Origin: Zingiber officinale | Lineage: Eukaryota; Streptophyta; Magnoliopsida; Zingiberales; Zingiberaceae | DNA length: 64,000 bases | Reading direction: 5' to 3' | NCBI RefSeq assembly: GCF_018446385.1 | Contig: NC_055987.1 | Coordinates: 34,483,202-34,547,201 of the forward strand | Part shown: piece after piece, positions 36,688-47,917 of the stretch | How the letters are laid out: each line of letters begins with the position of its first letter | How positions within the stretch are numbered: the stretch's first letter is position 1 | Translations under genes and position numbers: made by a program | The notes under the pieces: generated by a model | Databases searched by the model: none | Told to the model about the DNA's origin: nothing | Seen by the model: only the letters and a program-made list of their open reading frames with translations

Positions 36688-39396
36688 TGTCACGCCCTAG
36701 AAGAGACCCTGCCGGTGAAATTTCTAATAGTATCTCCCCTGTACAGGTGACAATCTAAAACTTATCTACAAGCCCTCAGGGCCCTCAATCCTTGGCCAAC
36801 ATGGTCGGAACATATACAATAAAATAAATAAACATCCATGCAGTTTATATAGTACAGCCTCCGGCTGACAATCACAATCAATAGTTTAATAAAAATCTAC
36901 ACCACTACAACGAAAACCTTCACAACGGAAAACATGGCAGCATACCAAAACCACGATATAAAATCCAAGAGTGCAAACAAACACATCACAAGTATGTAGT
37001 TCACTAACAAGGAAACACAAGTCCGAAAAGAGATAACCATCTTGACTCCTAGTGGGGACTAGCGGCTGGAACCTCCTGACGGCTTCAACTTGAAATAGAA
37101 ATAAGTCAACGGAGTGAGTTTAACAACTCAGCGGGTATCAAGCTAACATGCATAGTAAGATATATCTAACAGTAATAATCATGGAGTACAGTCTCCTGAT
37201 CAAAAATAGGAAATGCAAAGACTGAACAAGCAAAGAAGTTGTACTCACCTGGGCCTCCTATCCTAACATAAAGGTCGTTAGACCAAACCCATTATGTCTC
37301 TTGTATGCATGCCAATCATATACAACCACAGAAATGCAGCACCCAATATGAAGCAATCACAAGCAATAAATGCAATCCATGCATATGATGTAAATGACAT
37401 GGTCATCCATGAAGACAGTCAGCCATCTCACACACGATGGCGAGACTGAGTGGATAGGGTTATGACAACTGTGCACTCTGCCATCACTACTCCTAAGTGA
37501 CTGAGTGGGCAGGCTGCTGTCAGAGTACACCTATCCTCCTACCTCAAACATAGTGGGGGAGCCTAAGCTCTCATCTCCTTGTATCATAGTCAAGGGGAGG
37601 GATCCCTGCCCGCTACACGCTGCAGTCATCACTACCCATGAGCAGACCAACGGAGCTCTGACAGAGCAAACTGCACACATACTACCTGATGTACCACTAA
37701 CCCATGAGTGGTTGTGTATGCAAATCATGTAACTGACGATGTGCTCAATAATAATGGAGCCGACAATCGCTCAGCATACAATCATGCAAGATAGTGCATG
37801 ACACTAAGTATGTAGATCCTGACAGTATACACCTTCATATAATATGTACCAAAAAGAAAATAAATCCATACAATGATCTAGGTATCATAAATCTAGGTAC
37901 ACAAATCAGATATGTCAAATAACTAGTCTATTACACAATAGGACAATATATGTCACTATTTCTATGAACAAAAGTACAACATGGCAACAATCAAGAGTAT
38001 ATAAGCATGAATGCATAACAGATAACAATAAAGGTAGACTACAAGCACTAAATAGTGACATACCAAAGCAGATGCAAACATAACCATTACTACTAGCTAT
38101 AACTTACTATGCATATCAAAATGACAATATCATAAGAGATAAGTCAAAGGTACCTGTCTCAAAAGAAGATCGTATACAGAAATCCTATGTCGTGATGTCG
38201 TCTCAATCAGAGTCCTGTATCAAATTATTTTATTTAGCTAAGTCCCTATGAATTAAATAGCTAAATAAAATACCTAAACCTAACTAAGGAAAACCCTAAT
38301 CAATCACAAATAGGATAATGAAAACCTAAATATCAATCCGATTAAAAGGACCCCAATATAGTAGCAACCTTTAATCGATCTATTAACAAGACCAAAATTT
38401 CTTCCTAAATTCTCAATCCCACGATCAACTAGGGTTAGCTCCATTAACCCTAATCCTTCCCATAAACCATCAAAGAAAAAATTCTAAACGCTTGTATCCC
38501 ACTAATTCCCTTACCTCTTCTTCTTCTTCAGCCATCTGTGATGGCAACAGATCCGATCAGTAATGGGGGGGGCGGAACCGAAGGAAACCACAATCTGTAA
38601 CCTGATCAGATCCAAAAGAAGGGCAAATAGGTGGCTCGGCAGAACCTGTAAATCAACCAGCTCAATAGATCTTTCGACCATAGTGATCACAGACCCAATA
38701 AAACACCTCCGACGATGGTCAATTGAAGGCAGGTACTTGGTGATCAGCAACCGGAGCTAGCTCGATCGGTGGTAGTGTGGAAAAGAGATCCGACGGTGGA
38801 AATCTAGGGCACGAAAGGAAAAACTAAGGCTTGGATCCCTACTCCTGGCCGAAGACCAACTTGTGCAGAGGTGGCGCCTCGGATCAGAAAGATATGCACT
38901 CGGTCGGTGGTGGATCAGAAGCTAGGGCAGAGGTGAGGCGGTCGGCACTAGGGCGGAGGAAGAGGGCTCGGGTGCGAGGAGTTTTATCCACGTGGGAGGA
39001 GAGGAGTCACGTCGGGTTGAGGAAGATGAAGAGATCGTCACCGTCGGGAGAGGGGAAGATGAAGAGATCGTCGGCGTCAAGAGAGGGGAAGAGGAAATCG
39101 GCGCAACGAGAGGGAGAGGGAGGGGATCGGCGATAATAAGAAGAGAGAGTTAGGGTTAAATATTTATAACCTAGTGTTTAATTAACCAACTATATGTTAA
39201 TCTAGTTAATCAACTCCTAACTAAATGGGTATTCTAAATAGGCTTCCATCAAGCCCGAATAGTTTCATTCCCTTAAACTCATCATATGAGCTCCGAAAAA
39301 TTTCCAGAAAATTCCTAAAAAACTCTAAAAATTCTAATAAGATTATTTTTCAAATAACCTTATTATGTAATTATTATTTTATTGTCTTGTTTTACA
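36688..39396 (-). repeat. Gypsy-3 3' LTR
   Basis: 2709 bp, from TGTCACGCCCTAGAAG to ...TTGTTTTACA. Two copies of a ~33 bp unit with GAAGATGAAGAGATCGTC lie at about 39020-39090. The open frames within it (for example 37505-37732 and 38831-39136) recur in the other LTR and are not genes. Confidence 0.92.
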
Positions 39397-42300
39397 TTCT
39401 CCTCTACTAATAAAAATTTGATCCCTAAATTTTCGTTATTTACCATCAGCAAGTACTAGCTATAGACAACAGATAAATGCTGAACAGAACTCTAAACCCA
39501 CATACCTTAAGTATAAAAATGGGTGTATCGAGCTCGGATCATATCCTCGAGCTCGCAGGTAGCCTCCTTTCAGAATGATACTGTCATCAGACTTTAACTA
39601 GCCAGATAGTCTTGTTCCGTAATTGACGCTCTTTGTGGTCCAGAATTCGTATCGGAACCTCCTCATAGGTAACGTCAGGCTGAATGAGAACTGATATATC
39701 TAACAGAATATGTGTTGGGTAGTGTGCATATCTCCTCAGCATGGACACATGAAATACATCGTGAATGTCTGCCAGAGCCGGAGGTAGTGCCAGAAGGTAA
39801 GCCACCCCTCCAATCCTCTCCAAGATCCGGAATGGCCCAATGTATCATGGAACTAACTTACCTCGGAGGCCAAATCTCTTCACTTCTTTCGTGGGTAAGA
39901 CTCTCAAAAATACGTGGTCGCCAGTAGAGAACTCCAGGGGTCTCCGTCTCTGATTAGCATAACTCTTCTGGTGGCCCTACGCCTCTGACATCCTCCGTCT
40001 GATAGTGTGGACCAACTCGGCCTCCTACTGAGCTCTCTGAGGTCCTAGTAGCTGGGCTTCCCCAACCTCCTCTCAAAGGGTGGGTGTCTGACAAGGTATA
40101 CCATACAATGCTTCAAACGGTGCCAACTGGATAGCCGAATGATAGTTATTGTTGTAGGCGAACTCTACTAATGGGAAGTGGTCCTCCCAGCTACCTCCGA
40201 AATCCATAACGCAAGACCTCAATAAGTCCTCTAATGTCTAAATGGTTCACTCTGACTGCCCATCTATCTGTGGATGGAATGTTGTACTGAAACGGAGTTG
40301 TGTGCCCAAGGCCTACTGCAGACTCTGCAGAACTAGGACATGAATCGTAGGTCTCTATCCGATATAATGCTTAAAGAAACACCATGCAATCTAATGATCT
40401 CCTGATAATATAGCTCTACCAATTGATCCAGAGAATCGGTCTTCTGAATCGCTAAGAAGTGTGCGGATTTAGTTAATTGATCAACGATTACCCAAATCGC
40501 ATCATGGTCTCATTGTGTCCTAAGCAATCCCACCATAAAATCCATGGTGATGTGCTCCTATTTCCACTCTGGAATAGGAATCCTTTGAAGTAAATCGGTA
40601 AGTCTCTAGTGCTCAGCCTTCACCTGCTGACAGACTAGACATCTAACTACAAACTCCGCGATGTCTTTCTTCATGTCGTTCCACTAATAGGAACGCCTCA
40701 AGTCTCGATACATGCAAGTCCCTCTTGGGTGGATAGCAAATCAGGAGCGATGAGCCTTCTGAAATAGCTCCTCCAAGACTGGGTGAGACGGAGGTACGCA
40801 TAACCTACCTCGAAAATAAATGACACCCTCGTCATCTCGGGTGAACTCCGTCTGCTATTCGGAAGCTATCTGGCTGTCAATGGACTGTAACCGGTGATCA
40901 TCGGCCTGAGTCTCTTGGATCCTCTTCCTGATCGACGACTGAGTAACCATGGTAACCAGAATACCCTTCTCTATCTGTCCTTGCTCCTCAAGGCCCAACT
41001 CAGAGAAACTCTGAATCAAGTCTGTGACTAAAACTCAGTGGTAAGCTAAAGTCCCTCTAGACTTCCGGTTAAGTGCATCGACAACCACAATATCTTTCCC
41101 CGGGTGGTAGCTAATAATATAATCATAATCCTTCAGGAATTCCATCCATCTCCTCTGTCGGAGATTGAGTTCCTTATGAGTGAAAAGATATTTGAGACTC
41201 TTATGATCAGTGAAAATCTCAAATGTAATACTATAAAGATGATGTACACCAAATCTTTAAAGCAAAGATAATAGCGGCTAGCTCCAAATCATATACTAGG
41301 TAGTTCTTCTCATGCTCCTTCGACTAACGATAAGCATAGGAGACTACCCTACCATGTTGCATCAAAATAGCACCCAAACCCTGTAGAGAAGCATCAGTGT
41401 AGAGCATGAATCCGTCCTCTCCGGAGGGCAAAACTAGCACTGGTGCCGACACTAGTCTCCGCTTCAACTCCTGGAAGTTGGTCTCGCGGCTTCTGACCAC
41501 GTGAACTTCACACCTTTTCTGGTCAGGCGTGACATCGACATAGCAATACGAGAGAAACCCTCAACGAATCGTCTGTAATATCTGACCAATCCCAAGAAAC
41601 TGCGGATCTCCTAAACTGATTTCGGCTGCTCCCAATTGGTGACCGCCTCGATCTTCTGAGGGTCCACGGAAATACCTTGGCAAGAAACCACATGTCCCAG
41701 AAAACCGATTAAGGATAGCCAGAAAGCACACTTGCTGAACTTCGCATATAGACGATGTTGTCGATGAGTCTCTAAGACTATGCGAAGATGTCATGCATGT
41801 TCCTCCTCGGAACGTGAGTAGATCAAAATATCGTCGATAAAAATGATAACGAACTGATCTAGATACTCCAGGAAGACGCGGTTCATCAAATCCATAAATA
41901 CCTCTAGAGCATTGATAAGCCTAAATGACATTACCAAAAATTCATAATGTCCGTATCTGGTGCGGAATGTTGTCTTCTGAATATCAAAATCTTTGACTCT
42001 CAACTGATGATATACGGACCGCGGATCAATCTTAGAATATACTAATGTACCTCTAAGCTGATCAAACAAATCCTCGATCTGTGGTAAGGGGTACTTATTT
42101 CTGATGGTCAGCATTCAGCTGTCTATAATTGATGCACAACTTTAGAGTACCATCCTTTTTCTTGACGAACAATACCGAAGAACCCCACGGAGATACGCTA
42201 GGGCGAATAAATCCCCTGTCCAATAACTCCTGGAGTTGGACTTTTAGCTCGTCCAGCTCTTTCGATGCTATACGATAAGGAGTTTTCGATGCCGGCACAG

Positions 42301-42700
42301 TCCCCGGAATTAGCTCAATGGCAAACTCCACTTGCTTTCGGGGAGGCAAGCCTGGTAGCTCATCTAGAAATACATTCGGATACTCTCGGGCCATTGGAAT
42401 GTCTGAGAGCTGAGATCTACTATTGTCTTTAGTATTAATTAACGATAATAGAAATCCCTGATAGCCATGTGATAGCAGTGTCTGAGCCTGAATCACAAAA
42501 ATCGTCAATATACCGTCACCCTTGATGCCAGTGAAATCCCACGAGGGTTGGTTCGAAGGTCGGAATGTGACCACCCTCGTCTGACAATCAACCGTGGCAT
42601 GGTATGCTGACAGCCAATCTATGCCAAGGATAATGTCGAACTTGACCATTTCCAGTACCAATAAATCTACAACGAGTATATGGTTGCCAAAGTCCAATGG
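39397..42700 (-). pseudogene. Gypsy-3 pol (protease, RT, RNase H, integrase, chromodomain tail), broken
   Basis: On the minus strand a protease-like end ([19 protein letters not shown]) lies near 42595-42650. Reverse transcriptase spans about 41560-42280 ([16 protein letters not shown], and the active-site box [13 protein letters not shown] near 41810-41850). RNase H and integrase follow in decayed form to about 39900. The tail near 39587-39823 has IHDVFHVSMLRRY and ILDHKERQLRNKTI, typical of Tekay-type chromoviruses. A purine tract (complement of TTCTCCTCTACTA) borders the LTR at 39397. It is broken many times. Confidence 0.85.
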
Positions 42701-42749
42701 GCATCATCTGACCTCCTAAGTGACGTCCAATGAATCACCGGACGGTAGG

Positions 42750-44750
42750 GAGATGGTCAGTCATTGCGGTCTAAGAATAGGTAGTCTACCAATCTTCCTC
42801 ATAAATACCCGAGAAATAAAGGAATGTAAACTACCAGTATCAATTAGCATATTAGTAGAAAATGCATAAAGTAAAATCGTAACGTGAAAAATGGATTCGT
42901 CGACACGCTGTGCATCCTCTCTGGTAACTGCGTGAATTTGTCCAATTTCTGGCAGGGGTGGAGGTGGTAGCACTGCCAGAGGTTGGTACGCCTGAGCCGG
43001 AGTCTGAGCTTGCCACTGAGGCAGTGTTGGATACTGAGCTAGAGATGGATATGAGGGTTGCGACTGATACTGAACCGGTGGCTGGAGTTGCGACTGGTAC
43101 TGAACTAGTGATTGTGGCTGGAGCTGATACTGGACTAGTGGGTGAGGCTGCAACTGGTATTGGACCAGTGGCTGAGGCTGCAGCTAATACTACACCAGTG
43201 GCTGAGGCTGCGACTAATACTGAGGTCCCGAAACAGAACCCTGCGATATCGTGTGAGCACTGGAGTGCTCCTATCCGTGCATGCCATATGCAGCTACTGC
43301 CAGAGGGGTTGTCCTCTGTAGACGATGTGAAGATTGAGCTTTTTGTCCCCCTCACTAAGTCCCTGTCTGATTGAACTATCCTCTCTAAATAGAAACCCTG
43401 GAAGCCACATGCTGGGCCTTCAGCGAACAATCTCGGCTCATGTGCCCAGGCAATTTGCAATTATAGCAAATTGACTGTACCAGGGAGAAAGCTGATGTGA
43501 CGTGATCTCTGGATCCACATCCAGTGAAGTGCATGTCACTGGAGGACTATTTTTGGTTCTGCTGAGAAGACTAGAAACGTCCTGAGGAAGTCTGCCTCGA
43601 TTTCTAAGGCCAGTTAGATGCCCCAAAAGTACCTTAACCCGACTGACTGCAACCACTCTACTGCTGTCCAGTAGACTGTGGCTGCTGGGTCTCTCCTGAA
43701 GTCCGATCTATCTATTTCCTTTTCTTGTTTGCATTCACTCTTTGCTGAGTCGCCTCAATCATAAAGGCTCTATCCAATGCCTCTATATAAGATGAATTAC
43801 CAAAATCCGTAATCTTTACTTAAAGATGTCCATCCAGTCCCCGGACAAATTGAAGCATACGTGACCTGTCCTCAGCAACTAACTCTGGACAAAATCTGGC
43901 TAACCAATTAAATTTAGCATTGTATTCCGTCACTGTACGGTTGTTCTGCTGAAGACTCAGAAAATCCTATCGGCATGTCATCTGATATGACCGTAGAAAG
44001 TACTGGCTCTCAAAAGCCTCTCTAAATCTCGCCCAGTTGATGTGCTACTCGCCTATGATCAAGCGCTGCGTATTCCACCAGATATCGGTCTCGTCCCTTA
44101 AATGAAAAGCAGTCAGCTCTGCTTTCTCCCACTCGGAGCAAGCCATATAAAAGAAAGCCCGCTCCATAGTCTCTATCCAAGACTGAGCCACGCTCGGATC
44201 GGTCTCCCCACAGAATAGCGTGAATCGACTTTTCACCGACTCTACCAAAGCTGGGATCTAAGCTCGTGCCGCAATCAAATCAATAAGATGAGTAGGAATC
44301 GTTGCGGGAATTGGTGGAACCACTAGAGATGGTATTACAAGTGGTATCGCTGGATAGGTCGGGGAAGGTACCCCTGGTGCTGCTGTATAAGTCGGGGCAG
44401 GTACTGTTAGTGGCACTGCAAGGTCAATATAGGTAGGAGCGGCTGGAGGTACGGTACGTAGTGGTACCGGATAAGGATCAACTAGTACTGCTGGTGCGGG
44501 TGCCGGGTATGCAGTAGCAGGCATAGGTGGCGATGGTGTCGGGTACGTAGTAGCAGGCACAAGTGGCGGTGGTCCTGGGTACGCCGTAGGCGTGGCTGGA
44601 GGAGGTGTCGGGTACGCTGCAGCAGGCACTACTGGTGGAGGGGTCTGTCCCTGACCGACAGGATGGATCCCAGCAGATCTCTCTGGCGACTCCGTCGCCA
44701 GAGATTCCAACACCCTCTTGCATGGCAGTCCTGCACCACGTCTCGGCATA
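42750..44750 (-). pseudogene. Gypsy-3 gag, broken, with repeat-rich ends
   Basis: On the minus strand the N-terminal part (about 44258-44749) is rich in proline, alanine and tyrosine in repeated AYPTPPP-like units. The gag core (about 43700-44248) has CGETDPSVAQSWIETMER, the usual Retrotrans_gag phrase. The part nearest protease (about 43010-43220) holds five or six repeats of about 10 residues (QPxxxVQYQSQ). The gene is broken in several places. Confidence 0.8.
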
Positions 44751-44998
44751 GGAACATGTGTACTTCACCTCATATTTGTTATATTATTACACAAGTATTA
44801 CTACGGGTGCCAAAATTATAAAATCAATCATCATACCTATTTGGCGTCTGGAGATATTTCGTCGCTGTCAAGTCCCCAATTATGACCTCGTTTAAGAATA
44901 CCTCTAAATTCAGAAACATAAAAAAATTTGGCGAAATCTATATAAATCTGAAAATACCCTGATTGGCTCGTAAAATCGGGGTCTGATATCAAATAAAT

Positions 44999-47749
44999 TG
45001 TCATGCCCCAGAAGAGTCCCTACCGGTGAAATTTCCGGCAGCATCTCCTCTGTACGAGTGACAATCTGAAACTTATCTACAAGCCCTCAGGGTCCCTCAA
45101 TCCTTAGCCAACACGGCTGGAACATATACAATAAAATAAACAAATATCCACGCAGTTTATATAGTACAGCCTCCGGCTGACAATCACAACCACGCAGTTT
45201 AATAAAAACCTACACCACTACAACGAAAACCTTCGCAACAAAAAACATGGGCAGCATACCCGAATCATGATATAAAATCCTAGATTGCAAACACACACAT
45301 CACAAGTATGTAGTTCACTAACAAGGAAACACAAGTCCGAAAAGAGATAACCATCTCGACTCCTAGTGGGGACTAGCGACTGCAACGTCCTGACGGCTTC
45401 AACCTGAAATAGAAATAAGTCAACGGAGTGAGTTCAACAACTTAGCAGGTATCAAAATGACATGCATTGTAAGATATATCTAACAGTAATAATCATGGAG
45501 TACAGTCTCCTGATCAAAAACAGGAAATGCAAAGACTGAACAAGCAAAGAAGTTGTACTCACCTGGGTCTCCTATCCTAACATAAAGGTCGTTAGACCAA
45601 ACCCATCATGTCTCCTGTATGCATGTCAATCATATACAACCACAGAAATGCAGCACCCAATATGCAGCAATTACAAGCAATAAATGTAATCCATGCATAT
45701 GATGCAAATGACATGGTCACCCTTGATGCTAGTCAGCCATCTCACACACGATGGTGAGACTGAGTGGGTAGAGCTATGACAACTGTGCACTCTGCCATCA
45801 CTATCCTGAGTGATTGAGTAGATAGGATGCTGTCGGAGTATACCTATCCTCCTACCCCAAACATAGTGGGGGAGCCTAAGATCTCATCTCCTTGTATCAT
45901 AACCAAGGGGAGGGATCCCTGCCTGCTACACACTGCAGTCATCGCTACCCATGAGCGGACCAGCAGAGCCATGACAGAGCAAACTGCACACACCCTACCT
46001 GATGTACCACTAACCCATGAGTGGTTGTGTGTGCAAATCATGTAACTGACGATGTGCTCAACAATAATGGAGCTGACAATCGCTCAGCATACAATCATGC
46101 AAGATAGTACATGACACTAAGTATGTAGATCTTGACAGTATACACCTCCATATAATATGTACTAAAAATAAAATAAATACATACAATGATCTAGGTATCA
46201 TAAATCTAGGTACACAAATCAGATATGTCAAATAACTAGTCTATTCCACAATAGGGCAATATATGTCACTATTTCTATGAACAAGAGTACACATGGTAAC
46301 AATCAAGAGTATATAAGCATAAATGCATAACAGATAACAATAAAGGCAGACTATAAGTACTAAATAGTGACATACCAAAGCAGATGCAAATATAACCATT
46401 ACTACTAGCTATAACTTACTATGCATATCAAAATGACAATATCATAAGAGATAAGTCAAAGGTACCCGCTTCAAAAGAAGATTGTATACAGAAATCCTAT
46501 GTCGTGATGTCGTCTCAATCAGAGTCCTGTATCAAAGTATTTATTTAGCTAAGTCCCTATGAATTAAATAGCTAAATAAAATACCTAAACCTAACTAAGC
46601 AAAACCCTAATCAATCACAAATAGGATAATGAAAACCTAAATATCAATCCGATTAAAAGGACCCTAATATAGCAGCAACCTTTAATCGATCTATTAACAA
46701 GACCAAAATTTCTTCCTAAATTATCAATCCCACGATCAACTAGGGTTAGCTCCATTAACCCTAATCCTTCCCATAAACCATCAAAGCAAAAATTCTAAAC
46801 GCTTGTATCCCACTAATTCCCTTACCTCTTCTTCTTCTTCAGCCATCTGTGATGGCAACAGATCCGATCAGTAATGGGGTGGTCGGAACCGAAGGAAACC
46901 ACAACCTGTAACCTGATCAGATCCAAAAGAAGGGCAAATAGGTGGCTCGGCAGAACCTGTAAATCAACCAGCTTAATAGATCTTCCGACCATAGTGATCA
47001 CAGACCCAATAAAACACCTCCGACGATGGTCGGTTGAAGGCAGGTACCTGGTGATCAGCAACCGGAGCTAGCTCGATCGGTGGTAGTGTGGAAAAGAGAT
47101 CCGACGGTGGAAATCTAGGGCACAAAAGGAGAAACTAAGCCTTGGATCCCTGCTCTTGGTCAAAGACCAACTTGTGCAGAGGTGGCGCTTCGAATCAGAA
47201 AGACGTGCACTTGGTCGGCGGTGGATCGGAAGCTAGGCCAGAGGAGAGGTGGTCGGTGCTAGGGCAGAGGAAGAGGGCTTGGGTGCGAGGAGTTTTGTCC
47301 ACATGGGAGGAGAGGAGTTGCGTCGGGTTGAGGAAGATGAAGAGATCATTGGCGTCAGGAGAGTGGAAGATGAAGAGATCGTCGGCATCGGGAGAGGGGA
47401 AAATAAAGAGATCATTGGTGTCAAGAGAGGGGAAGAAGAAATCGGCGCAACGAGAGGGAGAGGGAGGGGGTCGACGATAATAAGAAGAGAGAGTTAGGGT
47501 TAAATATTTATAACCTAGGTTTTAATTAACCAACTATATGTTAATCTAGTTAATCAACTCCTAACTAAATAGGTATAATGGGTATTCTAAATAGACTTCC
47601 ACCGAGCCCGAATAGTTTCATCCCCTTAAACTTGTCATACGAGCTCCGAAAAATTTTCATAAAATTCCTAAAAATCTCTAAAAATTCCAATAATATTATT
47701 TCTCAAATAACCATATTATTTAATTATTATTTTGTTGCCGTATTTTACA
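44999..47749 (-). repeat. Gypsy-3 5' LTR
   Basis: 2751 bp, from TGTCATGCCCCAGAAG to ...CGTATTTTACA, followed by the duplication GTAGG. Just inside lies GGTCTGATATCA (44980-44991), a degenerate complement of the initiator-Met primer site. Three copies of the ~33 bp unit lie at about 47330-47430, against two in the left LTR. Confidence 0.92.
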
Positions 47750-47917
47750 GTAGGAGTCGTCGAAGGCTCCGAACCAAGTAACTCCTCAAGTTCATGTTCT
47801 TGCTTTTTGCTTCTGTGTTGATTTATTCCACTGCGTTCTCGTTTCTCCAAATCAAAAAAGATAAGTATTTTTTAAACAAGTGATTCACCCCCCTCTCACG
47901 TGTGCATCAATCCTACA

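Larger units (their letters stand above)
36688..47749 (-). mobile_element. Gypsy-3: Ty3-gypsy chromovirus (Tekay/Del-like), complete in layout but broken
   Basis: An 11,062 bp element with LTRs at 36688-39396 and 44999-47749 and perfect GTAGG duplications (36683-36687 and 47750-47754). Gag and pol run on the minus strand. All usual parts are present, but the coding region is broken in more than ten places. The two LTRs differ by scattered substitutions, small indels and repeat number, by eye more than the LTRs of the element at 54127-61882, so it is older than that one. Confidence 0.92.
33524..47917 (+). repeat. SIRE-D 3' LTR, interrupted twice
   Basis: The LTR opens TGTTAGTGTAG at 33524 and closes ...CACGTGTGCATCAATCCTACA at 47917. 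Its own sequence lies in three pieces: 33524-34517, 36479-36687 and 47750-47917 (about 1.36 kb without the duplicated target bases). The gaps are a Copia solo LTR and Gypsy-3, each with a perfect 5 bp duplication. The last piece (GATTCACCCCCCTCTCACGTG) matches the SIRE-C LTR end (complement of 30717-30737). This shows that the pieces belong to one LTR type. Confidence 0.85.

Noticed and set aside
42958-43374. 138-codon plus-strand frame with valine/threonine-rich repeats
   Set aside because: It is antisense to the repeat part of Gypsy-3 gag and simply mirrors its 30 bp unit.
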